From Metallyticus violacea (taxonomy: Eukaryota > Arthropoda > Insecta > Mantodea > Metallyticidae), in contig CM060846.1 in NCBI GenBank assembly GCA_030762175.1, positions 182,378,541 to 182,442,540 on the forward strand: a DNA stretch of 64,000 nt, read 5' to 3'. Positions 11,603-22,509 of this stretch are shown in pieces. Positions within the stretch are counted from its first letter, which is position 1. Each line of letters opens with the position of its first letter. A program made the translations under genes and the position numbers. The notes under the pieces were generated by a model, which ran no database searches, had not been told where the DNA came from, and saw only the letters and a list, made by a program, of their open reading frames with translations.

Positions 11603-12129
11603 ATTAAAGTTAAAGTACGTATAAAGCCAAAGAAACAAACTATGTGATTAAATGAATGCCGTACTCATGTTTCATAAGGAATATTGCAGCTTTCTAATAA
11701 CGTTAGCACCCAAAATAAAATAATGTATTGACTCCTGTGTTGTAGAGGGACTTGTAGATAGTTTCTCCAAAGGTGAGTTGCTGGAACTTCTAGAAATTTT
11801 AGCGACGTCCACCGGTTTTGGGGATTTCAAACAGTAATTTGGAAGAAATTAAGATTTAGTTAGAAAAAACAATGGGATTGATTAACTGATCAGGTAATTT
11901 CATTATTGAAATTGATTTAAATACAAGCAGGATAGAAATACAATAATTTGAAAACACAAGTTAAGAGGAAAATGATACGCAAGCAGCTTGACGGTAGATA
12001 GAAGATGAGGGACACTGTTTACATGTCGGAAACTTTTAAGGAGTAATTTTGGTTGTTTTGTACAGCTAGGCTGCATATCAGTGTTTAACATTACACGTCT
12101 GGAAGGAGCCTTCTAAATGTTACTGTTAC

Positions 12130-13830
12130 ATCATAAGTTCGTAGCACAGCCCTACAAGTTTCTATATGTGGGGCGCGATCACATTATCGACAGTTGAGCG
12201 AGGATCATTTGGTCAGACTGGAATTATCTTTACCTCCTACATTACGCCGTCGAAGGCTTTACGACGAGATTGCCCATTATTTTACTACTTTGTTAGAAAA
12301 TACTGGTATGCAGCATCAGCTAGTGGATTTAGTATTAAGTTGGAGATCTTTGTGTGTGTCCCAGAGTGCAGATATTGTGAAGTGTTTCATGTTCGGTTCT
12401 GTGAATGTCAAAATTAAATTGTATTAAACAAATAAACTAAGCAACCAATCAATTCTGCATCCGTATTTTCATGGCTCTAGTCAGAAACAAAATAATGACA
12501 GTGTTAGCAACGTAGGTAGTGTTAATGATCAAAAAGGAGCTGGTCAAACAAATGCAGGAAGTGATAAATATGCGGGTCTACAGATTTGAACATTAATATA
12601 GAACACGTTTTAGTTAATCTTTAACAAGATATAGGTTGTTACATTAATGATCATATAATTTCTAATATGCTGAAATACCAATTATTGTGTAACCCTGGGC
12701 ACTTGATTATATCCTGTGAAACATAGCAATAGGCATAATAGAAAGTTCCAATTGAAATGGATGAAGAATGCCGCTTGGGTAACTTATAGTGCTAAAGATA
12801 ATGGTGCATACTGTTGATTTTGTGTTATTCCGCAGAAGTGAGGAGGTACGAGTGACCAAAATCTTGGAAATCTTTCAGTAAAACAATTCAATCAATATAA
12901 AATACAATACAGTAGTTCAACAAGCAATCTGCACGTCAGTATCACAAAATTGCTCTGCTTAAAGCTTATTGTTTTAAGGAATCAATGGAAGGAACGTATC
13001 AAATTGTATCCATCCAAATTGACTACTATTTGAAGGAGCTAGTAGAACAAAACAGACAGCGACTAGTCCCATTCATATGAACTATTATTCTCTGCGATAG
13101 TGAAGATATTCCTCTCGGGGGTCATGACGAAAAAAATCTCTCTAAATTCAAGCGCGGCATTTGAAACTGATGAGGAAGAAAATGTTTGCGCTCTCTTTAG
13201 ATACCGAGTAAGTGATGTTGATGCAACATGGAAAGAACATTTTGAAACAGCTCTCAAAAATGTAATCCTTGCCCGTATAGCCACCCAAAATCGTTTTATT
13301 GATTGCTGTGGGGAGTTAATACTTCAGAAAATTGTATATCGTGTAAAACGTAGTCCATATTTCACAATAGTGGTGGATGAGACAACTGACGAAAGTACTT
13401 GTGAGCAATTAACATTGCGGTATAAGTATTTAGGTATGCAAAGTTATACTGTACGGGAAGATTTTGCAGATTTGTAAATGTCAATAACCTAACAGGAGAA
13501 AGAATAACGACCACCATACTAACCATGGTTAGTAATATTAGTTTATCAGTTCAAGACTTAACGAGGACAAGTCTATGGTGGATGGTCCAATATGGCAGCA
13601 ATATATCGCGGTTTAAAGGCGCGAATTCTCACGTTGCATCCATTAGCAACGTATAGTCATTGTGCTAATCCCTGCTTAAATCTGGTTATATCGAAGGCCT
13701 GCAATGTTAAAGAAATAAGAAATATTTTCAGAATTATAAATAAAGTATGTAAATTCACTCGGGAATCTGCAAAACGAGTTATGGCTGGAATCAACAATTC
13801 AAAAACATTTCCCTGAATCTAAATTGAAAA
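12130..13830 (+). pseudogene. hAT-type transposase pseudogene, Zmym1-like
   Basis: Plus-strand pieces match the order of Zmym1/TTF-type hAT transposases. 12,760-12,850 has a WVTYSAKDNGAYC-like zinc-finger region. 13,100-13,477 has FETALKNVILARIA, then YFTIVVDETTDES (first catalytic Asp region), EQLTLRYKY and REDF. 13,592-13,816 has the GLKARILTLHPLATYSHC block and LNLVISKAC. Stops and frameshifts break the frame around 12,420, 13,080, 13,477 and 13,816. It is a second, distinct hAT family from the one at 8-9.6 kb. No TIRs or target duplications were found. Confidence 0.7.
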
Positions 13831-14280
13831 GTATTAAACCACTGTGAGAGACTTCAGAGAAGGGGGTGGAGAAATATGATTCCGAGTTGATTTTTCATTA
13901 CATGTTGCTTGCAATAATAGATTTCCTCGAATAAATTGCTGAAGAACAGGAAGGAACAATCACGACTCTATGTAACGGTATATTACCTGCCATCACGCAG
14001 TTTCAAATTATTGTAACATTTCAAATAGTTGTAGAGATTTTTCACTAACTTTACCATTGTCCCACCAACTTCAGAGTACTTTACTTGAATTGATTTGATC
14101 AATGCAAATAAAATACTAATTCATATAACTGACACATTGAATAACCATAGAAATCAGCTGAAATTGCTTGTAATGAGATAAAACAGTTAAAATTACGAAA
14201 TTAGTGAGCTGTAATTGCATTTTACTAATAAGTGGCATTTAATTTGCACATTAAACTTGTTTTTATTTTCGAATTAAATG
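13830..14280. other. Non-coding between hAT remnant and HTH ORF
   Basis: It may hold the 3' remainder of the Zmym-like element, but no convincing frame is readable. Confidence 0.35.
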
Positions 14281-14325
14281 TGCTATTAAAGATTTTGATG
14301 GACGATTTTATTCTTTCAGGATCCC

Positions 14326-14478
14326 ATGGCGCCAACAAAGCATGAGCATAAACGGTCCCAGATCCAAGCTTTAGCCAAGAGTGGAAAATCGGTACGTGAG
14401 ATTGCTAATATCCTGAAAATGTCGGCAGTAACAGTTTTAAAATGGAAGAATCACATGGATGGCTTAGTTAACATTTAG
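14326..14478 (+). CDS. Short HTH protein / transposase N-terminus
   Basis: A 50-residue frame (MAPTKHEHKR..., VREIANILKMS, then VLKWKNHMDG) has the spacing of a homeodomain-like helix-turn-helix found at the N-terminus of Tc1/pogo-type transposases. The ATG follows a pyrimidine-rich stretch ending CTTTCAG (14,313-14,319), which looks like a splice acceptor. After the stop an open stretch continues in a neighbouring frame for only a few codons. It is either the N-terminal stump of a transposase or a small host exon. The DNA-binding role is inferred from the fold only. Confidence 0.5.
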   Translation: MAPTKHEHKRSQIQALAKSGKSVREIANILKMSAVTVLKWKNHMDGLVNI

Positions 14479-14479
14479 G

Positions 14480-15480
14480 TCGACAAGCAAATTGTCACAA
14501 AAATTATAATAAAATAAAATGAAATCAGGGAATGAATGAAGGATAAGACTGGTGCAGGAACTCTTTACTGTGTCAAAAAAGGGGGGGGCTAACATTTTTG
14601 GTATGTTATAGTTCTGCAAAAAAAAAAAAAATCACACATCACTGTCAGTAGCATTGCCGCAGTCAGTAATGGGGGGAAGGAGTTTAGGTACAGAGAGTGA
14701 AGCCTGTATTAAGTCAAACACTTTCAATTCATTTCACATCAAACTACCATTGTGTCCATGATTAAATTACCTTTTGCGTTAGGGAAAAAGGATACATTTA
14801 AGATAATGCCCGAGGCAAACTTCACTACACTCCGAATCGTCAGAATCCCACAGTCCGCCCTGTGGAGCCATTGTTCATATTTCCTGTTCAAGTCCCTGAA
14901 TTCGATACAAAGATTGTGGTAGCTGGAGATATCTCCGTTGTCAGATCCGGTGGTAGTTAATGAGAAGAACACCGTTAATAGTGAATATTATTGCACAAAA
15001 ATTCCTCCAGCATATTCTAAAGCTTTATTGAACAAAACAAAATTTCCAAACCAAATCTTTACTCTTCTGTTGAAAGCACACTGTTGATGAAATAAAGAAA
15101 AGCGCGTTCCTCTGATCCGCCCGCACTAAAATATAATTATCATGTATATTTATGCAGCCCTGCCATCATAATTTAGCGTTATAATTAATAACATAAATAT
15201 TGTATATGCTTGTGTCATACGCTGTAACTACAATATAGAAATTGTAAATAGAAACATTCTTTGGAGTCTTCTTTGGTAGTAGCCGGACACGTCAACAGCA
15301 TCATAAAACCTTTTGAAAGCTTTGAAGACGGTCGCACCCATGGCCTCATTTTCGAGTTTTAAAGGGACAAGATTTCTATTACAGGGAAGTAGCCTTGCTG
15401 AAGGACTTTAAACTGTCTGGGGGGTGGGGGCTCTGACCTCTAGCGGCTGGTGGGCCGTTTGCTCTTTAAAGGATCCACTG
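14480..15480. other. Non-coding, G- and A-homopolymers only
   Basis: Contains an 8-base or longer G run near 14,581 and an A run near 14,618. 15,260-15,480 is GC-richer than its surroundings, but no frame or family is recognisable. Confidence 0.35.
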
Positions 15481-15619
15481 ATTATATACCTCTTAAATAC
15501 GTTCAAATATAGCGGACAAAATGTGAGTTAGGTGAAATTGTACCAACCAATGAAAAAAGTGCATTTGAACTATTAAAGAAAGTCGTGAGGACGTGCATGA
15601 CTTTTCCGCGTCTCCTAGC

Positions 15620-15692
15620 CAATGATTTGTGATTCGAATTTGATATATAAAGAGGCGGTCATTCCGCTGGGGCACTCAGTTCATTCAGTACA
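15620..15692 (+). promoter_or_regulatory. Candidate core promoter (CCAAT, TATA, Inr)
   Basis: AGCCAATGA near 15,618 precedes TATATAAAG (from 15,645). A TCAGT initiator (A at 15,678) lies 33 bases downstream of the first T, and a second TCAGTA is at 15,685. This spacing is that of an arthropod TATA/Inr promoter. Downstream, 15,690-15,840 repeats CAGTACNCAG-like words and ends near AATAAAAATAAG (15,864). No coding region follows, so this may be the promoter of a solo LTR or a dead element. Confidence 0.45.
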
Positions 15693-15899
15693 CAGATAGC
15701 AATGAGTACTCAGTTTACTTGATCCTATGCATGCTTCGCTCAGCCCTAGGCTAAGTAGTCCTCAATCAAGCAGTACACAGAAGCAGTACTTAGCTAGCCA
15801 GTTCTACACAAGCACTAGGCAAAACTCAGTACGCGGATTATTGATGATAAAATTTGACTTACAATAAAAATAAGCATAATTTAATGTTAATTTATGTAA

Positions 15900-17550
15900 G
15901 ATAATAATTTTGCCAAATATTTAAAATTCTATCTGCATCAGAAACTTTTGTTTTGCCCTGTATAATATATAGTGGTTGTAATCCTTTTTGGCACCTATTC
16001 TAAGCGAGGGGATCAAGCTTCAGAGATCATTGAGATGTATGCTGAATCAAAAAATTTTTATTTACTGGTAGCTTGAATTATCGCAAATATCCAATATCTA
16101 ATGTTGCCTTGTAATATTAGTAAGATAAAATGTATTTATGCTGAGACATATAGTGCTTTCATCTTTCCTCATAGCTCTTGCAGATTTTAATTGATAAGCT
16201 ATGTTTTCTGACATATTGAATCACTGTTAGACAGGCAGGATGACCTTTTTTTGGAAAGAATGTTATATAAATGATGTTCTCAATATAGCCCGCCTCATTC
16301 TCACCCAGGCAATAGTGTATGAGCTTTAAAAGTGTGAAGGCATGAGCTTATATGTCCTCCTGATTATGGTTTAGTAAGTTAGTGTTCAATCCACAGCTAA
16401 CAAACAGAATTTGCTCTGATCTTCTTTATTTCCATTAACAGAAACAGGCCATGAATCTGGTCCTGGCCCTTGGTTGAAAAGAACAGATATACTATAGCTG
16501 GCCCTTTATTGGAAGGAACAGCAACTGTAAATGGTTTTTCTTACATGTCAAACCATTATAATAACTATAGTTTGACACTGTCATCGCATACCAGAGATAT
16601 GCGGTAATAGAACAGTGGTGGAAGAGATGCTCATTATGTTTTTTCACCAGAAAGACAGATTTGACTGCATATCTCTCCCCATTTAGCAATCGTTGTTCAG
16701 TTGGTTTATGTATCTTACAGTGACTGTGTTCATTGCAGTATTGTGAATTGTTAAAGACAGTAATGTAACAATACTTTGCTTTTTGTATAACATGGACTGA
16801 TTTGGTCATTTAAAAACTTGGTGATTCATGTAATGTAGTGCCTACCATATCAACAAACCAGATAGTAGCTTGTAGCAGTGGAAAATTGGTAAATGTAGAG
16901 ACTATAGTTCTAATACTGCTGTCTGTGAACTAGTGTAGAATTCAATATGTCCATTAGTGCTGTAGACACTTTTAGAATCCAATAGATGCACTAATAATGT
17001 AGACAATGACAGCAGTGTTAGGAAAATGGATGTAAAGGAAATTTCCAGCTTGTATATTTGCAAATCTCACAGAGAGAGTTCCCCCCCCCCCAACTTATTG
17101 CAAAAGTCAGCATCAATGCTTTTATAAATGTAGAACTGAGCCTAAGCAGATTTGACCATTGTCTGCATTATTATAAATATAATCTAAATAGGGTAAAATG
17201 GCAGATATTAATTTTTCATTTTCACTCATTCATTTTACATTGTTTTTTAATTATTAATCAAATTTTTTAAAACAAGTGTTATCCATTCTCTTGGCTGTTG
17301 TTCAACAAGTTCTAAGTTAGCTGAATAGAAATTAAGATGTAAGACCACTAACATTTTTTTTTATACATATCATGTAAGCACAAACAGAATAGATCATGTC
17401 ATGAACACAAGATATGAATTACATAAAAACAAAAATAGAAAATCCTATATTGCATTAAATATAAAACAGGTTGTATGAAATTATGTAAACATGCATGCAT
17501 GCCAATTGTTCCTGAGAAAAGAAAAAATACTATGAGTGAGTTTATACAAG
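15900..17550. other. Non-coding, nothing recognised
   Basis: AT-rich, with a C run at about 17,082. A minus-strand frame at 16,809-16,492 (105 codons) has no recognisable motif and I do not call it. Confidence 0.4.
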
Positions 17551-17565
17551 TCAAATGTTATTTAT

Positions 17566-17619
17566 TTTCCACCTGTGGTGTCTCAGTAGTAAAATTGGGC
17601 ATTTAAACACCAATAAAAA
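17566..17619 (+). mobile_element. SINE 3' stub insertion (54 bp)
   Basis: Begins at CCACCTGTGGTG, the same place as the stubs at 32,644 and 49,793. It continues with TCTCAGTAGTAAAA, then an AAACACC segment and a short A tail. AAATGTTATTTAT occurs exactly at 17,553-17,565 and 17,620-17,632, a 13-bp target-site duplication that proves independent insertion of the stub. Confidence 0.88.
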
Positions 17620-17632
17620 AAATGTTATTTAT

Positions 17633-18860
17633 AAGGCTAATAGTAATATACTAAGGGTTATGAATCAAAATTCTTATTATATATCAAATAAAGTGGAAGA
17701 ATAGAAATGTCATTAGCTGAGATTAATTCAAAAGTAATAAATTTGTATAACATGACCTGAAAGATTATCAAATTTGTTTAACAAAATTAAATACCTTCAA
17801 ATTATAAAACTTTACTACCATAGAAAAATTATAAGATTTGGAATATAGTTATATATGTATGAAAGGAATTACAGGAGAAAAGCTTAAAATGGATTTAAAC
17901 TATATGTAAGGAAATTATGTTTCAAGTTATGAATATCAGCTGTTTACAAATTTTGAAGGTATAATAAAAGACATTTATAAGTCCTCAAATAAATAGTAGG
18001 CCTCTAGAATTTCTAAACTGACTTGAAGAACTACTGAAAAAGTAAGAGTAAATAAAAAAACATTTACTGTATAATGTTAACATAAACATGGAAATTCAGA
18101 ACTTGTTGATATATTAAACAACTTTCAATTAGTGTACCAAGTATATTCCCAAATAGTAGGTTTATAGAAGTTCTAAATTGTCTCAAACAATTAAAAAATG
18201 TTAGCAAGAGAAAATTAATATAAAATATATTGCTGGGTGCCCTTAACATAAAAATAAGAAAGTCAGAATATGTTAGACACACTAAACTGCTTTAACTTAA
18301 TTGATATATATATATTTAGGTTCTACTGGAGAAATGAATCAGTCCAGCTCATCAAGTAGATCACATCATTACAATTTTAAATAAAAACATGCTTTCAACT
18401 ATAAATATAGATGTACACATATCAATGTGCATATATGCTCTCTTGGTAGAAAAAGCTAATTACAATAGTATAACAAGCATGTACTACAAATATAACTAAA
18501 ACAGCATGAATTATGTTAAATTATAAAATAGTTCCACAACATAAAGAACAAAATTTATAGTAACATGTAAAGGGCAAGATACAAGTAATCTAATTTAAGT
18601 TTGCAATATATTTAATAATATATTCATATTTTATAAATATAAACAACACAAAAAGAATAGATAAAGTAACACAAATTTCTACTGGGTAAATTCCCTTTAT
18701 CTCTCTGACACATATGTAACTGAAGTGAACAGAATAATTTGTAGCTTTAAGGAAGAGAGTTCTTGCAGATGGCATGGAGTAACAACTGTAGCACTAAAGA
18801 AGTGTAAAAATGTCTTACTCCATACATCTTCTAAATCCATATATTGAACCAAGGGAAATT
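17633..18860. other. Non-coding, nothing recognised
   Basis: Very AT-rich. The short frames are interrupted and without motifs. Confidence 0.4.
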
Positions 18861-19991
18861 TTCAAACTGTTTAATAAAGAGTATAGTAAGACTAGTATAT
18901 AAAGTAGGTGCTGAAACAAATGAGCATAACTACAGGTGTATTATATTAATGTCTGTATTTTCAAAATTGTTCAAGATCATTATTAAAAGGCCAAATAATT
19001 TCTTATAAAAAGCATTTTAGAAAATTCTCAAAGTGACTATAGGAAAGAATTTTCTACAGTTACTACAATATCAGAAATGTTTCATGAAACCTTATCTAAA
19101 AATAATAATAGTGCAGGTGTATTCTAATATCTGTCTAAATCCTTTGACTCTATTTGTCATAAGCAATAATTGACCAAAACTGAATTTCTGGAATATGGAA
19201 TATCTAATGAGTTATTGACATCACATTTAACAATTTAAATTCAATATATTGAAATTTATCAATAGAAAAAAACAGTATTAAGTCAGTTAAATCTACTTAT
19301 AAAATGGTAAAATTTGGTGTACCTCAAACTTCACTGCTTGGCTTGGCTGGGCTATTTTACTTTTAATTTACATTAATTATTTCTCACTGACAAAAGATAA
19401 TATAATTATTTCTTATGTTAATGTTAATGATTCTCTTCTTTGCTGGAATCAGAACATAAAAGGTTCAGAAGAAAGAATTCAGGAGTCTGTAATATTAATT
19501 GCAAGCAATGGAAAAGCCATAATTTTTAATTAAATATAGAAAACACTGCATGTATAATATTTTTATATGATAACCAGTAAAATAAAGATAAACATAATAT
19601 TAAATAACAGAAAAATGCAGTAGGTTTCTTATTATAAATTTTATGTATTTATGTACACTGTAACTTATCCTTTGATAAGCATGTTAATCAAATATATAAT
19701 AAAATTAGTTCAGAAATTTATTTATTTATTTATTTATAATTTATACATCTGAATAGTGAAATATTAAAAATTACTCACTATAGAATAAGCTATCCATACT
19801 TAGAATATGGTACAAAAATCTAAAGAGCAACAAGTTTAAAAAATATGAATTGAATACTTTTATAGCAAAAACAAAGGATTAAGTGCATATACAATTTAAA
19901 TAAATCATATAAAGATATATTTAAGATTCAACATATTCTCTGTTTTCAATATTTATTCAATTTGGAATTGAACACAGTGAAACATGCACTA

Positions 19992-20212
19992 ATAAACTCT
20001 TCTGAATCAGAATATTAGAACACTCTATATGGTTTCACTTAAATGAGATTTACTCAGGATATATATTTCTTGGACCTTTTATCCACATTATCAATTGTTC
20101 ACAACTCAGTTGATGATATGGATAAAAAGTCCATGAAACATATGTCCAGAGTAAATCTCATTTAAGTGACACTATAAAGAGTGTTCTAATATTCCGACTC
20201 AGAAGAGTTTAT
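19992..20212. repeat. Palindromic pair of PLE 3' tails
   Basis: The left arm (about 19,992-20,095) and right arm (about 20,110-20,212) are inverted copies with roughly 85-90% identity, separated by about 14 bases. Each arm carries a hammerhead-like sequence reading outward from the centre, so this is a miniature version of the head-to-head PLE pairs at 2.5-4.2 and 39.2-40.3 kb. It interrupts LINE H. Confidence 0.75.
20100..20156 (+). ncRNA. Near-complete hammerhead ribozyme variant (PLE type)
   Basis: The core TTGATGA (20,110-20,116; C3 replaced by T) is followed by stem II ATGGA (20,118-20,122)/TCCAT (20,130-20,134), then GAAAC (20,135-20,139), loop ATAT, and GTC (20,144-20,146). A15.1-C with G-U forms the minimal stem III. 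Stem I is ACTC (20,104-20,107)/GAGT (20,149-20,152) plus G20,109 with C20,147. Cleavage is expected after C20,146. One extra U lies between the core and stem II, as in the other PLE copies here. Activity in a monomer is doubtful; such variants are known to work as dimers. Confidence 0.6.
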
Positions 20213-20526
20213 AATATTCTCTGTTGTTTGTAGTCTCTTTATATGTGTATAAAATAAAGGTACTAAATACAGAAAAGCATATAATGGTACAAGCAAATAA
20301 ACGTTTATATTTCTATAATATTAGAAGAGCCTATTATTATAATAGGTGAGCATGATCAAAGCTATATCAAGTAAAGAGAAGTTTAACATACTGCCCCAGC
20401 AAATAAAATTTGCAAATTGTCGTGGATTTAAAACATTTCTGGAGAGCTGTTTAATTAAAAACACCTTAACAAGCTTCTTTCATAATTATAGGTAACATTC
20501 TATGAATGGGCCTATTGATAGTATTA

Positions 20527-20557
<31 letters not shown>

Positions 20558-20608
20558 TTGTTATTATTACTACTACTACTATTATTATTATTGTTATTAT
20601 TATTATTG
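20527..20608. repeat. (AAT)n/(ATT)n microsatellite
   Basis: AAT units followed by ACT and ATT units, partly self-complementary, at the 3' end of LINE H. Confidence 0.9.
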
Positions 20609-20619
20609 TCAATAATATT

Positions 20620-21050
20620 TTTGCTATAGTGGGGTTTGTTGTACCTGGAAAAGTCCCTCTTAATAGTAATAAATATAATATTTAAGATAATGGGTGCACA
20701 GTGTATATCTAATATTTTTAATTACATAGTATAGCAGTCTAGAAGTAGCCAGTTGTTTTCTTTTGTTTTTTGGTTTTTAATTTTCCCTGTAATTTTTGGC
20801 GCAGTAACTGAATTTTAAATATTAATATGTGATTTTAAATTTGTGATTATGCCAATTTTTCCTGTAGATGTTGCATTTTTAAGATATATGCAGTATCTCA
20901 TAATAGTTATTATTGATATAAGAAAATTCTGTTACATTAATCACAACTGTCTTAAAATTATATAAATTACTTTTATGCTACTTTTTTCATTAGTTTATTT
21001 TTATGACAGTTCACCTACCTTTCATTTGGTTTTTCCAATGCCTTATAAAT
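20620..21050. other. Non-coding, nothing recognised
   Basis: AT-rich sequence without visible motifs. Confidence 0.4.
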
Positions 21051-21051
21051 A

Positions 21052-21120
21052 ATGATAATCATATAATTGACATAATTGTATGATTTAGTTGCACTACACA
21101 CTCTTATGATAATCATATAA
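21052..21120. repeat. 39-bp insert between 15-bp direct repeats
   Basis: ATGATAATCATATAA occurs at 21,052-21,066 and 21,106-21,120. The enclosed 39 bases contain ATTGTATGATTTAGTTG and CTACACACTCTT, which recur with one mismatch at about 28,002-28,032 beside the PLE palindrome. This looks like a very short retro-insertion with its target duplication. Confidence 0.6.
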
Positions 21121-22500
21121 CTTCTTCACTTCACTCTTTTCTTGCAGACTTCCTTGTATTAATATAAGTATTTTTAAAACTCTTTTTAAACTTTTCTCTC
21201 TTGTTGCTAATATATTACAACTCTCTTTATAATTGCTTAGTGCCACAACTAGTCCATTTATTATTTTATGTTTGCTTTTGTTCTTATTTTTTGCATAAAA
21301 TATTTAATTACAAAGTTAAACTTTAAACCCTTTAAAATATTTACATCTTTTGAAGAATGGCTAAGAGCTAGTTTCCATGATATTATCTAAAGTAAATAAC
21401 TGAGATGTATTTCTTCAAGTTCTTCTCATTATGTGACCTTATTACTCTACAAAAAGCATTGGATTTTTTTTTAATTTATATGCAGCTGCAAAAGGGCAAA
21501 GTGGTAAAAGAAAAGAGAGACTAAATTTTTCAAAGCATATTTCCATAGTTTTATTTTTAAAATTATTTAAACCACAGCTTCCTACTGCTTTGAGAGATAA
21601 TGTGAATTAAGCATTTGTCTGCAGATGGACATTTTCGCTTTAGCTTAAAAATTAAACATCTAGCTCTTCAACAACAACAGCAAGCATAACCATCATCATC
21701 ATGATAAAGTATGATGAAAGCAATAATATTAATAAATCTAGCTCAATATAAGTGTTTAAGTGGTACTTTTTGAAGTCTTATAAAATCAATAATTATTGCT
21801 TTTAGTTGGGGAAGCTCAATCATACATCATCAATGTATTTGTTTAAACTGTCCTTCTACACTATTGTTGTCAAATCAATAATAAAATCTTGCTTCTTAAG
21901 ATGTTTTAACATAAATACAAGATCAATTATTCTTTTTACTAGCTCTATAAAGTTTTGTATAGAGAGAAAAACCAAAAATATTATAAAAGGAAAAATAAAT
22001 TTTCTTCAATCATTGCTTTGTCAAACATAGAGCATATAGGTCAAAATTTTCAAACAATACTTCAAGCTGTGAACTTTGCATATTCTGATTGAAAACTTTA
22101 TTTGTAATGGCCTTGTTTTTATCAGAACTAAGCACTTTGCATTTGTTTATTAAAACGTGCATTGCCATCTTGTCACAGCCTCATCTATGAACGTAGTTTT
22201 TACAGATATAGCACCGTGGAATAGTTCAGTTGCTGTACCATTTATTTTTTTTTTTATAATTTCTGTACTAAAATAGCCTTTCTCAAAGTAGTTAAATGAA
22301 GTCTGTGTTTAATATGATAATTTATTATCATTAACATAGTATCTATTTCAATGATTTTGTTTGGTAAACTATGAATTCTGATGATAAATCAATGTCAATT
22401 ATTTTTGTTGTTTTATTTTAAGTATGTCTCGGTATTTTTAATCCAGTAGAAAGCACTGATTGTGGTTCACCATTGGATATTATTGTTTGACATTGTTTTT
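21121..22500. other. Non-coding, nothing recognised
   Basis: AT-rich. The short frame at 21,806-22,030 has no motif. Confidence 0.4.
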
Positions 22501-22509
22501 TTTATCCTA

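Larger units (their letters stand above)
18860..20520 (+). pseudogene. LINE H, Jockey-like RT remnant (3' half)
   Basis: Conceptual plus-strand translation across frames shows ordered RT motifs: LMSVFSKLFKIIIKR near 18,945, AGV..-NICLNPLTL (degenerate FLDLSKAFD) near 19,115, KFGVPQTSLLG then INY near 19,310-19,380, and a C-terminal IFKIQHIL-like block near 19,920. After the PLE palindrome at 19,992-20,212 the frame resumes with LPQQIKFANCRGFKTFL near 20,395. The element ends near 20,520 in a microsatellite. Numerous stops make it old. The endonuclease part is absent (5' truncation). Confidence 0.7.

Noticed and set aside
11408..11647. Poly-Asn/poly-Ile frame
   Set aside because: It is a translation of the (AAT)n/(ATT)n tract.
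16492..16809. Minus-strand 105-codon frame
   Set aside because: Its composition is unremarkable, without motifs or splice signals; it is likely chance in AT-rich DNA.
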